This document shows positions 17,663-26,401 of a DNA stretch of 34,510 bases, piece by piece. The DNA lies in contig DATAGZ010000005.1 in assembly GCA_036263455.1 (NCBI GenBank), forward strand, positions 1 through 34,510. Reading direction: 5' to 3'. Each line of letters begins with the position of its first letter. Positions within the stretch are counted from its first letter, which is position 1. The translations under genes and the position numbers were made by a program. The DNA comes from DATAGZ01 sp036263455. Its GTDB lineage: Bacteria > Pseudomonadota > Alphaproteobacteria > Dongiales > Dongiaceae. The notes below the pieces were generated by a model that worked only from the letters and a program-made list of their open reading frames with translations, searched no databases and had not been told where the DNA came from.

Positions 17663-19831
17663 TCACGCCTTGGCACCGCTTTCGCCCGATGTGGCCAGCG
17701 TCAGCGCGGCCGGCGCTGCTTGCTCCGGCTCATCGGGCTTTGCGCCCATGACGTTGACGGTGGGATAGGCGAACTTGATCCCGCGCTGGGGAAAGATCTC
17801 CTGGATAAGCTTGTAGGCCTTGCGGCGGATGACGAATTGCTGGGTGGCGCGCGCCTTGAACTTGACCCGCACCTTGAGCGCGAAATCGCCGAGCTTGTTG
17901 ATCCCTTGGGATTTAAGCGGCTCGATGATATGCGGTGCGATATCGGGGTCGGCCATCATCTGCCGGCCGATCTCCTTAATAGTCTTGCGGACAAGCTCGA
18001 GGTCGGTATCGTAGGTAAGCCCCAGTTCGAGCTTCTCGATCACCCAGTCGCGCGAATAATTGGTAATGGCCTTGACGTCGCCAAACGGCACCGTGTGCAA
18101 CTGGCCGCGATGGTGGCGCAACCTAAGCGAGCGCAGGGTCGTGGCCTCGACCGTGCCGCGGATATTGCCAAACTCGATATATTCGCCGACCCGAAACGCA
18201 TCATCGAGCAGGAAGAAAATGCCCGAGATGATGTCCTTCACCAGGTTCTGCGCGCCCAGGCCGATTCCGATGCCCAGCACGCCGGCGCCAGCCAGGATCG
18301 GGGCGATATTGACCCCAATCGCCGAGAGGCAGATGAGCAGCGTCGTAACGATCACCACCACCAGCAGGAAGAGCCTCAGGATCGGAAGCAAGGTCTGGAG
18401 TCGCGCCTCGCTGCGGCTCATATCCTGCGGTTCGTTGAAATCGCTAACACGTAAATGGCTATCGATGCCCGCCGCGATCGCATGCCAGACCAGATCGCCC
18501 AGCAGCAGCGTCACCACAATGTTGAACAGCGCCGCAGCGAAGGGCTGGTCCTTGGCGCCCTCGGTAATCATGCGCACGATGTCGAGACCCCATAGGCCCG
18601 CAACCCAGATCGCGATGAGCGCGATGATCACGGCTCGCACCGCCCGCTCGATGATCAAGGCCGCGGCCCCGACGGGGCGCTGGGCCTCGCGCGCATCCTG
18701 CTGCTGGAGGGCGGCCGGAACCGTCTCGCTATCGGGCCGCTCGGGCGGTGTCTTGACCGCTTTTTCGATGATGGCCTCGACGCTGCGCAGAATGATTGGA
18801 ACCAGGGCTACGATGGTGAGGGTGGCGGAACGGGCGCCGAGTCCGCCTAGATAAAACATCCACGAGAGCCCATAGGTGACGACCAGAAGCACCGGCCACA
18901 GGTCGAGCATGCGTCCCTGGAGAAGAGGATTATGCGCGCGCAGGAGATCGCGGCCACGAATGGTGACGAACCCCGCCAGCATGACGATGACCAGCGATGT
19001 CGCCAGCGTAAACCAGGTCTGGGTCTCGCGCGAAAAACCGATATCCAGCAGCACCTCGCCGGTCGTCGCGAACAAAACGCCCAGTCCGATGACGATGCAC
19101 ATCCAGCGGCGAAAGAAGCGCGCCGAAACGTCATCGATCGGCAGCAACCGCAATTGCGGCGCCTTGGGGGAAAAGACGATCTTGGTGATGCGCACCGTAA
19201 GGCGGAGAAAAATGAACGTGGTGAGATAGATCACCACCACGATATGCGCGACATCCGGCCAGGGGATGAGATCGAAGATGCCGAGCGAGAAGAGCGCAAA
19301 CACCCCCACGGACAGGAATGCATAGAGCAGCCGGAAGAGCAGCGCGCCCAGCCGTTCGACCGGGTGGGAACGCGGTACGTCGATGACGCGCCAATAAATA
19401 GGTTTGGTCAAACGCCACAGCGCTTCCTCGGCGAAAAGACCGAGGAAGAAAAAGAACGGAATGAAGGCAGCGCTCAGGACCAGCTGGAGCGTCGTCGAAT
19501 CGGCGGCAAGCAAGGCCATGGCCCGATCGAACTCGCTGGGAATGTTGTCGAGAGCGGCGACCAAGCCCACGATCTTGGCGCGGGTGTCGCGTACGCTCTG
19601 CTGGATGAAGCCCGGCAAATCGAGATGCGGCGCCTGAACCGCCCCGGTCTCCTGCGCCTGTTGCTCGCGCGCCCATTTCTGAATGCCTTCGTCCAGAATC
19701 AAGGCTCGGAATAACTGCAGTTTATTCTGGAAGGATTGCTGGGTTTCCGCAGGCTGCTTTTGCTGAGCAAAAGACGGCGGGGAACCGAAGGCCGTCACCG
19801 CAAGAAAAAGGACAAGAAAAATATACCGCAT
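17663..19831 (-). CDS. MscS family mechanosensitive ion channel (large, with periplasmic domain)
   Basis: A 722-residue MscS-type channel with a cleavable signal peptide (MRYIFLVLFLAVTAFGSPPS...FAQ), a periplasmic helical region of ~100 residues and about ten membrane helices. The pore-lining TM3 equivalent is AGAGVLGIGIGLGAQNLVKD, followed by ISGIFFLLDDAFRVGEYIEF and the cytoplasmic vestibule. It is much larger than E. coli MscS (286) and resembles YbdG/YnaI- or MscK-like subfamilies. It relieves osmotic down-shock by releasing solutes. Start 19831 is preferred because it gives a clean signal peptide; an ATG 36 nt upstream exists. Neither has a good ribosome binding site. Confidence 0.9.
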   Translation of the reverse strand: MRYIFLVLFLAVTAFGSPPSFAQQKQPAETQQSFQNKLQLFRALILDEGIQKWAREQQAQETGAVQAPHLDLPGFIQQSVRDTRAKIVGLVAALDNIPSEFDRAMALLAADSTTLQLVLSAAFIPFFFFLGLFAEEALWRLTKPIYWRVIDVPRSHPVERLGALLFRLLYAFLSVGVFALFSLGIFDLIPWPDVAHIVVVIYLTTFIFLRLTVRITKIVFSPKAPQLRLLPIDDVSARFFRRWMCIVIGLGVLFATTGEVLLDIGFSRETQTWFTLATSLVIVMLAGFVTIRGRDLLRAHNPLLQGRMLDLWPVLLVVTYGLSWMFYLGGLGARSATLTIVALVPIILRSVEAIIEKAVKTPPERPDSETVPAALQQQDAREAQRPVGAAALIIERAVRAVIIALIAIWVAGLWGLDIVRMITEGAKDQPFAAALFNIVVTLLLGDLVWHAIAAGIDSHLRVSDFNEPQDMSRSEARLQTLLPILRLFLLVVVIVTTLLICLSAIGVNIAPILAGAGVLGIGIGLGAQNLVKDIISGIFFLLDDAFRVGEYIEFGNIRGTVEATTLRSLRLRHHRGQLHTVPFGDVKAITNYSRDWVIEKLELGLTYDTDLELVRKTIKEIGRQMMADPDIAPHIIEPLKSQGINKLGDFALKVRVKFKARATQQFVIRRKAYKLIQEIFPQRGIKFAYPTVNVMGAKPDEPEQAAPAALTLATSGESGAKA

Positions 19832-19914
19832 GGTCGGGACCGGCAGGGTACTCGTTGGCCAGCGCACTGTCTACCGGCTTGGCGGACAGCGCCTCGGCCT
19901 ACAAAGCCGATGAA

Positions 19915-20649
19915 TCAAAGATGCTGGCCACCGGTAACGAACAGCTCGCTGCCCGTAACATAAGAGAAATCCTGACCGCACAGGTGATAGACGATAGCGG
20001 CCACCTCCTCGGGGCGTCCGAGGCGTCCCATCGGGATGGTTGGGATCAGCGCCTTATATTCGGGTCCGATCATCGCCGTCTCGATCTCGCCGGGGGCCAC
20101 TGCATTCACCCTGACACCGTGCGGGGCGAATTCCACCGCAAGCTCGCGGGTGAGCGCCGACAGGGCAGCCTTGGATGTCGCATAGGCTGAGCCGGCGAAG
20201 GGATGGATCTCATGGCCGGCGATGGAGGTAATGTTGACGATAGCTCCCTTGGCTGCGATAAGCGCGCCCGCGAAGCCACGCGCCAGCTTGAGGGCGGCAA
20301 AGAAGTTCAGCTCGAAGACCTCTCGCCAGGCATCGACATCGCCATTGAGCACGCCGAGCCGTTCATGGTCGGGCGCCTTGGGGCTGGCGGCGGCGTTATT
20401 GACGAGCGCATGCAGGGGCGCGCCGGCCAGAATCTCGGCGGCTTCGGCGATGAAGCCCAGCGTTTCGGCGGCGCGAGAGAGATCGGCGACAATATGGTGC
20501 GTCCAGTTGGGGTCGCGCCGGCAATCCGCGGGCACGTCTTCGCGCGAACAGGTGATGATCCGCCAGCCGGCCTCGGAGAACCGCTTGACCGTCGCATGCC
20601 CGATTCCGCGGCTTGCGCCGGTGAGAATAAGCGTCCGCACGTCCTGCAT
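19915..20649 (-). CDS. short-chain dehydrogenase/reductase (SDR)
   Basis: A classical SDR of 244 residues. The cofactor motif TGASRGIG spans residues 10-17, NNAA is at 84-87, and the catalytic triad is S142, Y156 and K160 (SAYATSKAAL). R36 after the second strand (CSRED) suggests NADP(H) preference. The C-terminal part has VNAVAPGEIETAM and YVTGSELFVTGGQHL as in FabG-like enzymes. It is cytosolic; the substrate cannot be told. It lies divergent from the phosphoesterase gene and upstream of the MscS gene. Confidence 0.9.
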   Translation of the reverse strand: MQDVRTLILTGASRGIGHATVKRFSEAGWRIITCSREDVPADCRRDPNWTHHIVADLSRAAETLGFIAEAAEILAGAPLHALVNNAAASPKAPDHERLGVLNGDVDAWREVFELNFFAALKLARGFAGALIAAKGAIVNITSIAGHEIHPFAGSAYATSKAALSALTRELAVEFAPHGVRVNAVAPGEIETAMIGPEYKALIPTIPMGRLGRPEEVAAIVYHLCGQDFSYVTGSELFVTGGQHL

Positions 20650-20689
20650 GGCTCAAGGATAGGATCTTTAGCCTTCAGAGGCAATTGTG

Positions 20690-20709
20690 TCCGACAGCAT
20701 ATTGTCGGA
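20690..20709. promoter_or_regulatory. inverted repeat over the phosphoesterase -35 box
   Basis: TCCGACA (20690-20696) and TGTCGGA (20703-20709) form a perfect 7-bp inverted repeat with a 6-nt spacer. The right arm contains the -35 box of the promoter at 20702-20730. This is the expected place for a repressor operator. It does not match the direct repeats of a Pho box, so phosphate control through PhoB is not supported by this site. Confidence 0.55.
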
Positions 20710-20730
20710 GCGACGCTCACCACCTATACT
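20702..20730 (+). promoter_or_regulatory. promoter of the phosphoesterase gene
   Basis: TTGTCG (20702-20707), a 17-nt spacer and TATACT (20725-20730) match the alphaproteobacterial housekeeping promoter well. Predicted start near 20737 gives a leader of only about 13 nt, just enough for the GGAGGGG ribosome binding site. Confidence 0.75.
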
Positions 20731-20749
20731 GCGCCTTCTGGAGGGGACC

Positions 20750-22171
20750 ATGACCATACGTAAGACACGCATTCTGTACGCGGCAATAATCAGTTTTGCC
20801 TTGCTGAGCGCGCCGGCTTTCGCACGCAAACCGCAGCTCGACGATATACGCAATATCGTCGTGATCTATCTAGAGAACCATTCCTTCGACAATCTCTTCG
20901 GCCTTTTCCCTGGTGCCAATGGTCTCGCGCCGGGCGGCGGGCTGCCGGAGGGAGCGGCGCCTCAGGTCGATCCCCTGGGCAAACCTTACGCGACGCTGCC
21001 CAACGTGACCTATAAGGAAAAGGACCAGGTCGTCACGGACAACCGCTTTCCCAATGGGACATTGCCCAACGCGCCCTTTCCCATTGATCGCTATGTGAAG
21101 CAATCCGACAAGATCCCCGATCTCGTCCATCGTTTCTATCCGAACCAGGAGCAGATCGACGGCGGCAAGAATGACCGTTTCGCAGAGGTTTCCGATGCGG
21201 GCGGGTTGGTGATGGGCTATTACGATCTCCGCAAATCGCGCATCTGGGCGCTCGCGCGCAATTATGTGCTCGCCGATAATTTCTTTCAGGCGGCGTTTGG
21301 CGGTTCGTTCCTCAACCATATCTGGCTGGCTTGCGCCTGCACTCCCCAAAACCCGGCCGCGCCCATGGAGCAGCGCAGCCTGACGATCGATAGCCAGGGC
21401 AAGCCCGATCCGTTGGGTCGGCTGCCGCGCGATTCCGCGACCGGCAAGCTCAAGGGTTTCGACGCGCCCTATAGCGCGGATGGCTATGCGATCAATACGA
21501 TCATGCCCTTTTTCCCTCCCTATCCTGCCAATACGCCGGATGCCAAGCGGTTGCCGCCGCTCGACAATCCGACTATCGGTGACAGGCTGACCGCCAAAAA
21601 CGTCGATTGGGCCTGGTATTCGGATGGCTATGCCGATGCGCTGGCAGGCCATCCTGATAAGCTTTTCCAGTTCCATCATCAGCCTTACGTATATTTCAAG
21701 GCCTATGGCGAAGGGACGGACAACAAGCGTTGGCATGTCAAGGACGGCAAGCAGCTGCGCCAGGATATCGCGGACGGTTTCCTCCCGCCGGTCGTATTCT
21801 ATAAGCCGATCGGTGAAGAGAACCAGCATCCGGGCTATGCCAACCTCACCGCCGGAGACGCGGCCATCGGCGCGCTGGTCGAACGGCTGAAGAAAAGCAA
21901 GCAATGGAAGCACATGGCGATCGTTATCACCTATGACGAGTTCGGCGGCTTCTGGGACCATGTCGCCCCGCCCAAGGGCGACCGCTGGGGGCCGGGTACC
22001 CGGATTCCGGCGATCGTCATTTCACCCTATGCCAAGCGGCACTATATCGATCACACACCCTATGATACGACCTCGATACTTCGCCTCATCGAGAAGCGCT
22101 TCGCGCTCGATCCCCTAGGCCCGCGCGATGCCCAGGCAAACGATATGACGGCGGCGTTTGACTTTAGGTAG
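20750..22171 (+). CDS. acid phosphatase / phospholipase C family phosphoesterase (AcpA-like)
   Basis: A secreted phosphoesterase of 473 residues. The ATG at 20750 has GGAGGGG 3 nt upstream and gives a clean signal peptide (residues 1-26, ending APAFA). The family's metal and nucleophile motif LENHSFDNLFG is at about 41-51, and the C-terminal half has ITYDEFGGFWDHVAPPKGDR, RIPAIVISPYAK and HTPYDTTSILRLIEKRFAL. These belong to the AcpA / PLC superfamily that hydrolyses phosphomonoesters or phospholipids in the periplasm or outside. The length is nearer to AcpA than to the ~700-residue haemolytic PLCs. It has its own promoter with an inverted repeat. Substrate is unproven. Confidence 0.9.
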   Translation: MTIRKTRILYAAIISFALLSAPAFARKPQLDDIRNIVVIYLENHSFDNLFGLFPGANGLAPGGGLPEGAAPQVDPLGKPYATLPNVTYKEKDQVVTDNRFPNGTLPNAPFPIDRYVKQSDKIPDLVHRFYPNQEQIDGGKNDRFAEVSDAGGLVMGYYDLRKSRIWALARNYVLADNFFQAAFGGSFLNHIWLACACTPQNPAAPMEQRSLTIDSQGKPDPLGRLPRDSATGKLKGFDAPYSADGYAINTIMPFFPPYPANTPDAKRLPPLDNPTIGDRLTAKNVDWAWYSDGYADALAGHPDKLFQFHHQPYVYFKAYGEGTDNKRWHVKDGKQLRQDIADGFLPPVVFYKPIGEENQHPGYANLTAGDAAIGALVERLKKSKQWKHMAIVITYDEFGGFWDHVAPPKGDRWGPGTRIPAIVISPYAKRHYIDHTPYDTTSILRLIEKRFALDPLGPRDAQANDMTAAFDFR

Positions 22172-22213
22172 CGGCAACGGGCCGTAAGACCGCGGTTGGC
22201 CCGGGTGCAGATC

Positions 22214-23662
22214 CTAGGCGCGCCAGAAACCCGGGCTGAACAGGACGAGCACGGCCATGAGTTCGAGCCGCCCAAGCAGCATGGCGAGCGTCAGTAGCCA
22301 TTTGGCACTTTCCGGGAGAAGGGAGAACATCCCGCGCGGTCCGACCAGCGGGCCCAGGCCATGCCCGACATTGGCCAGCGCCTGGGCAACGCCCGTGAAG
22401 GCGCTCAGCACATCGACGCCAGATGCGGCCACGCCCACCGACAGAAGCGCGAAGGCCAGCATATAGAACGCGATAAAAGAGATGACCGAGCGGACTACGC
22501 TATTGGCGACTTTCCGGCCGTTATACGTGGGCAGCAGAATGCGGTGCGGGTGAAGCAGCGAACGGATCTGCCATTTAGCGAAGGAGCCGAGAACGCAAAA
22601 GCGGAAGATCTTAATCCCACCCGCCGAGGAGCCCGTGCATCCGCCAACGAAGAGCAGGATCGTCATCAGGGCCGCCGGTAGCGGCCCCCAGCGGCCATAA
22701 TCCTCGTTGACGAGCCCCGTGCTGCTGATCACGCCAATGGCGGCAAAGGCGCCGCTGCGTAGGGCGTGGAGCGCCGGCCGGCCAAGCGTCAAGATTTGCC
22801 AGGTGGCGAGCGCCCCCACCGCCGCCAGGACAATGATGCCGTACCAATGGATCTGGGTGTCGGCGAATAGGCGTCGGTCTCCCAAGAACAACAGGCGGGC
22901 CACCGGCGTGAAAGTCAGTCCGCCGAGAAGCATGAAGAAGATACATACCCACTCGATGGCGGGATTATGAAAGGCGGCAATGCCCGCGTCGCGAGTCGAA
23001 AATCCGCCGGTCGAGAGGATCGCCATCGCGTGGCAGACCGCATCGAACATCGGCATGCCGGCACCGCGCAAGGCCACCGCGCAAATCAGCGTGAGCAGAA
23101 CGTAGAGCACCACCAGGCTGCCGGCGAGCTGCGTGAAGCGGGCGTGGGCTCCCTGGGGTTCACCGCCGCCCGTCAGGCTGAAGAATTGCATGCCGCCGAT
23201 GCGCAGATACGGCAATAGTGTTACCGCCAAAACAATCACACCCACGCCGCCCAGCCATTGCAGCAGGGCCCGCCACAGCAGGACGCCAATATTCTGCTCC
23301 TCGAGGTGCGAGAGCGTGGTTGAGCCGGTCGTGGTCAGGCCCGACATCGCTTCGAAATACGCATCGGTGAAGGAGAGATGCGCCGCCATCAAGAAGGGAA
23401 GCGTCGCAAATCCGGCCAGGACAACCCACGTCAAAGCGGTGAGCAGGAACCCCTCGCGCACGCCGATTTGGGGACGATCCGCCGGACGAAAGGCGAGAAA
23501 GGCCGCGGTGCCGGCCGCGCCGGTTGCCAGGGAGGAGAGCAAGAATATGCGGGCCCCGAAATCTTCCGCCAGCAGATCCGCCACGGCAGGCACCAGCATA
23601 AGCACGCCCAAGCCCATGAGAAGAAAGCCCAGAATGTACAGTACGGACCGGAAATGCAGCAT
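22214..23662 (-). CDS. trkH: TrkH family potassium uptake protein
   Basis: A K+ translocating membrane subunit of 482 residues. Four pore-loop repeats with selectivity-filter segments are visible: TTTGS (110-114), STGGFS (217-222), STGLV (314-318) and NVGHG (431-435), along with GGCTGSSAGGIK near 340. It works with the NAD-binding regulator TrkA, which is not in this window. Its start lies 15 bp after folE and it ends an apaG-folE-trkH run. A GC-rich dyad (22178-22203) lies between its stop and that of the convergent phosphoesterase gene, without a clear T-run. Confidence 0.95.
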   Translation of the reverse strand: MLHFRSVLYILGFLLMGLGVLMLVPAVADLLAEDFGARIFLLSSLATGAAGTAAFLAFRPADRPQIGVREGFLLTALTWVVLAGFATLPFLMAAHLSFTDAYFEAMSGLTTTGSTTLSHLEEQNIGVLLWRALLQWLGGVGVIVLAVTLLPYLRIGGMQFFSLTGGGEPQGAHARFTQLAGSLVVLYVLLTLICAVALRGAGMPMFDAVCHAMAILSTGGFSTRDAGIAAFHNPAIEWVCIFFMLLGGLTFTPVARLLFLGDRRLFADTQIHWYGIIVLAAVGALATWQILTLGRPALHALRSGAFAAIGVISSTGLVNEDYGRWGPLPAALMTILLFVGGCTGSSAGGIKIFRFCVLGSFAKWQIRSLLHPHRILLPTYNGRKVANSVVRSVISFIAFYMLAFALLSVGVAASGVDVLSAFTGVAQALANVGHGLGPLVGPRGMFSLLPESAKWLLTLAMLLGRLELMAVLVLFSPGFWRA

Positions 23663-23677
23663 CTTCCGCTCCCTTTC

Positions 23678-24289
23678 TTAATCCGGCTGGTGCAGCAGCG
23701 AGGAATAGCCAACCAGGGAGAGAAATTCCTTGCGGGTGGAATCTTGGTTGCGAAACGAACCAAGCATATGGCTGGTGATCATCGAGGTGCCTGGCTTGTG
23801 GACTCCTCGCGTCGTCATGCATTGATGGCTGGCATCGACGATCACTCCGACGCCTAGCGGCTGGAGGACGCGATCCAGCGTCGTCGCAATCTGCGCGGTC
23901 ATTTTCTCCTGGATCTGCAGCCGCTTGGCGTAGACATCGAGGAGACGCGCCATCTTGGAAATACCAATGACGCGCTTATTGGGAATATAGGCGATATGCG
24001 CGCGCCCGATGATCGGGGCGATGTGATGCTCGCAATGGCTTTCGAAGCGCATGTCCTTGAGCAAGACCATCTCGTCATATCCGTTTGTCTCAAGGAAGAA
24101 TTTCTGAAGAAGCTTCTCGGGATTGACTTGATAACCGCTGAAGAACTCGCGATAGCTGCGCACCACGCGCCGCGGCGTCTCCCGCAGGCCCTCTCGGTCG
24201 GGGTCGTCGCCCGCCCACAGGATGAGCGTGCGAACTGCGTCTTCCGCCTCTTTTTGACTGGGGCGGCCCTTTTTTTTCATTTTTGCCAT
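23678..24289 (-). CDS. folE: GTP cyclohydrolase I
   Basis: A 203-residue enzyme of the FolE type, which opens GTP to 7,8-dihydroneopterin triphosphate at the start of tetrahydrofolate (and queuosine) synthesis. Zinc and catalytic residues are visible in ESHCEHHIAP (C86, H88, H89) and HQCMTTRGV (C157). GRAHIAYIPNKRVIGISKMA and RLQIQEKMT are family core. The first ATG is used; a second Met three codons later (MKKKGRPS) is equally possible because no strong ribosome binding site is seen. It is 12 bp after apaG and 15 bp before trkH. Confidence 0.97.
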   Translation of the reverse strand: MAKMKKKGRPSQKEAEDAVRTLILWAGDDPDREGLRETPRRVVRSYREFFSGYQVNPEKLLQKFFLETNGYDEMVLLKDMRFESHCEHHIAPIIGRAHIAYIPNKRVIGISKMARLLDVYAKRLQIQEKMTAQIATTLDRVLQPLGVGVIVDASHQCMTTRGVHKPGTSMITSHMLGSFRNQDSTRKEFLSLVGYSSLLHQPD

Positions 24290-24301
24290 GGATGGGTCAG
24301 T

Positions 24302-24694
24302 TTAGTTGAGTTGTACCGGCTGATAGGGGGAATCGAGCGAGAAGGCCGGGATGGCGATGTCGAACTGATCGCCTGCGGGGTTTGCCATTTGATAGGAGCC
24401 GACCATGATGCCAGACGGTGTCTTGAGGGGCGTGCCGCTCACATATTCGTAAGTTTCGCCGGGTTCAAGGATGGGTTGTTCGCCGACGACACCTGGGCCT
24501 CGGACTTCCCGCACCACGCCGTGGGAATCGGTAATGCGCCAATATCGGGACACGAGCTGGACCCGTTCACGTCCCCCATTCTCGATACGCACGCGGTATT
24601 TCCATAAATAGTGTGAATCCTCGGGCGCCGATTGCTCGTCCAGATAGGTCGGTTCGACGGTCACGGTGATGTCGCGCGTGGTGGTTTGATACAT
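24302..24694 (-). CDS. apaG: ApaG domain protein (Co2+/Mg2+ efflux protein ApaG)
   Basis: A 130-residue single-domain ApaG protein with an FnIII-like beta sandwich. The signature stretches are ITVTVEPTYLDEQSAPEDSH, YLWKYRVRIEN, LVSRYWRITDSHGVVREVRG, GVVGEQPILEPGETYEY and SGTPLKTPSGIMVGSYQM. The start MYQTTTRDI at 24694 fits the usual family length; nine more residues upstream are possible. ApaG is linked to divalent metal resistance in Salmonella and to diadenosine polyphosphate metabolism by context, but its biochemical role is unclear. First gene of the apaG-folE-trkH run. Confidence 0.95.
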   Translation of the reverse strand: MYQTTTRDITVTVEPTYLDEQSAPEDSHYLWKYRVRIENGGRERVQLVSRYWRITDSHGVVREVRGPGVVGEQPILEPGETYEYVSGTPLKTPSGIMVGSYQMANPAGDQFDIAIPAFSLDSPYQPVQLN

Positions 24695-24729
24695 GGACGC
24701 ATTGTAAACCCAGCCAGGCAAAATCCAAT

Positions 24730-24760
24730 AAAAAACGGCGCCGGGATTAACCGGCGCCGT
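24730..24760 (-). terminator. intrinsic terminator after the OmpA-type gene
   Basis: A perfect 10-bp stem, ACGGCGCCGG (24735-24744) and CCGGCGCCGT (24751-24760), with a GATTAA loop is followed on the minus strand by a T-run (24735-24730). It lies 20 bp after the stop at 24780 and separates the lipoprotein gene from apaG. Confidence 0.93.
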
Positions 24761-24779
24761 TCCTGCACATCCTTTGCCG

Positions 24780-25598
24780 CTACTGCAAGATGATTTCGTC
24801 GCGGCGATTACGCTGTTCCCGGTTCGGTGTGTTGACCACCGGCTGGGTCTTTCCGCGCCAGGCCGTGGTAATCACGTCAGCGGGGATTCCGGCCTTCACG
24901 AGATACGCGCGCGCCGCATCGGCACGGCGTTCGGACAGGCGGAGGTTGTATTCCTCGGTCCCAACCAGATCGGTATGACCGGTAATCGACACGCCGCGGC
25001 TACGGCCGGCCTTGAAATTCGCGACCACCTGGTCGAGGACTTGGGCGCCCGCGGGGGTAATCACCGACTTATCGAAGTCGAAGAGAACAATGTATTTGGC
25101 GGGCTCTTGCGCCGCGACCACTTCCTTTGCCTCCAACTCATTCAGGGCGGCGAGCAGTTCCTGCTTGCAGGCCGAAATATGATCGAGCTGCCAGCCTTCT
25201 TCTTCCTGCTCGATCCAGCAATCATAGCGAGCCTGAGCGCGCGCGGCGACCTCGGGCTTCCGATCGCGTCCCCCACTATTGAGATCACCCATCAGGCGCG
25301 CGTGAAGCTGTTGGGCTTCCTGGGTGGCGTCGCCTAGGTTGCGCTCGGAAGGATCTTGCGCCGGGAAGACCTCGCCGCTCGCGGCGCGCAGACTCCTGAC
25401 AGCAATGTAGTCCGCATTGGGCCAGTCTTTCATTTCATCCGCCTCGAACAAGGCGAAATCTTTGTATTCCTTCGTCAAGGCCCGGGTAAACGGCGTTCCC
25501 GCTGTGGGCTGAACGTTGCGCGCCTCTTCGATATTGCTTGCGCATCCGGCTAAAAAAGCGACTGCGACCAGCGCTCCGAGAATTTTTATGTTGCTCAT
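24780..25598 (-). CDS. OmpA family lipoprotein
   Basis: A 272-residue lipoprotein with a signal peptide and lipobox LAGC (C19). Residues ~20-165 form an unfamiliar helical domain rich in Glu and Ala (FALFEADEMKDWPNADYIAV, QEAQQLHARLMGDLNSG), with two Cys (C129 and about C147) that may pair. The C-terminal ~105 residues are an OmpA-like peptidoglycan-binding domain: YIVLFDFDKSVITPAGAQVL, GHTDLVGTEEYNLRLSERRA and NRRDEIIL. It should tether the outer membrane to the wall, Pal-like. AGAGGAAAAG precedes the ATG. The N-terminal domain recalls OmpA proteins in alphaproteobacteria, but I cannot give it a family name. Confidence 0.9.
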   Translation of the reverse strand: MSNIKILGALVAVAFLAGCASNIEEARNVQPTAGTPFTRALTKEYKDFALFEADEMKDWPNADYIAVRSLRAASGEVFPAQDPSERNLGDATQEAQQLHARLMGDLNSGGRDRKPEVAARAQARYDCWIEQEEEGWQLDHISACKQELLAALNELEAKEVVAAQEPAKYIVLFDFDKSVITPAGAQVLDQVVANFKAGRSRGVSITGHTDLVGTEEYNLRLSERRADAARAYLVKAGIPADVITTAWRGKTQPVVNTPNREQRNRRDEIILQ

Positions 25599-25638
25599 CT
25601 TTTCCTCTGTCTCGCTATTGTGCCCAGCGCTGTGACCA

Positions 25639-25669
25639 TCAGATATCTGTCATTAGAAAGGTTATCTGA
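25639..25669. repeat. inverted repeat upstream of the OmpA-type gene
   Basis: TCAGATA (25639-25645) and TATCTGA (25663-25669) are separated by 17 nt in the 128-bp gap between the ABC transporter and the lipoprotein gene. It may be an operator for the lipoprotein gene or a weak hairpin after the ABC operon. No T-run follows, and no clear -35/-10 pair was found here. Confidence 0.35.
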
Positions 25670-25726
25670 CGAGAGCTCCGGCTAGAACCTAACACCTTAC
25701 TTATGTCAGAGTTCCATGCCCGTTAC

Positions 25727-26401
25727 CTATCGTAGAGGCATGATCTTGTCAAAGGGGAATCGGGCCGGCGCTGTAAGGGAAATTACCGGGCCTCCTGCGG
25801 CCTCGGCGTCCGAAGGGTCGTGGCTGACCTGGAGTATGGGTAAGCCTCGCTCTTGTCCAATCGCAAAGACCGCGGCCCGGAAACTTTGCCGCAAAGACTG
25901 ATCGAGCTTGGAAAAGGGCTCATCCAGGATGAGGGCCTGCGGTTCAGCCAGCAGTACCCGCAGAAGTGCCGCCCGGGCACGCTGCCCCCCCGACAGCTGG
26001 TGCGGAAACCGTCCGCCCAGATCGCCCAGGCCGGCCTTATCAAGCGCATCGTCGATACGCAGCTGGCGCGCCCGTCCGCGATAGGTCCGCGGTAAGGCGA
26101 AACCCAGATTCTCCCGCACCGTCATATGAGGAAAAAGCAGATCGTCCTGGAAAAGGATCCCGACGCGGCGCTTTTCCGGCACCAACTCATCGATGCGCCG
26201 CCCATTGAGAAGAACCCGACCGGTGGTGCGGAATTCTGGCGGAAGGTGCCCACCGATCCAATTGATCAGGCTGGACTTGCCTACGCCCGAGGGACCGATC
26301 AACGTCGTGGGTTTGGGCGGCTCCACCCCGAAGGAGAGCGGTCCGAAGAGATCCCTGCCCCCCAGCGAGAGGGTCGCTTCTTCGACAACCAGGCTAGACA
26401 T
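25727..26401 (-). CDS. ABC transporter ATP-binding protein, YnjD-like
   Basis: The ATPase of a YnjBCD-type importer, 224 residues. Walker A GPSGVGKS is at 36-43, the Q-loop at Q85 (ILFQDD), signature LSGGQ at 136-140, Walker B ALILDEP at 156-162 and the H-loop SHD near 194. All catalytic residues are intact. It overlaps the permease gene by 8 bp, so the subunits are translationally coupled. The length and order of the three genes match E. coli ynjBCD (substrate not established there). It is also close to ThiQ/PotA-type ATPases. Confidence 0.93.
   Translation of the reverse strand: MSSLVVEEATLSLGGRDLFGPLSFGVEPPKPTTLIGPSGVGKSSLINWIGGHLPPEFRTTGRVLLNGRRIDELVPEKRRVGILFQDDLLFPHMTVRENLGFALPRTYRGRARQLRIDDALDKAGLGDLGGRFPHQLSGGQRARAALLRVLLAEPQALILDEPFSKLDQSLRQSFRAAVFAIGQERGLPILQVSHDPSDAEAAGGPVISLTAPARFPFDKIMPLR

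Noticed and set aside
20870..21961. 363-codon minus-strand frame opposite the phosphoesterase
   Set aside because: The plus-strand frame has signal peptide, family motifs, promoter and ribosome binding site. The antisense frame has none of these.
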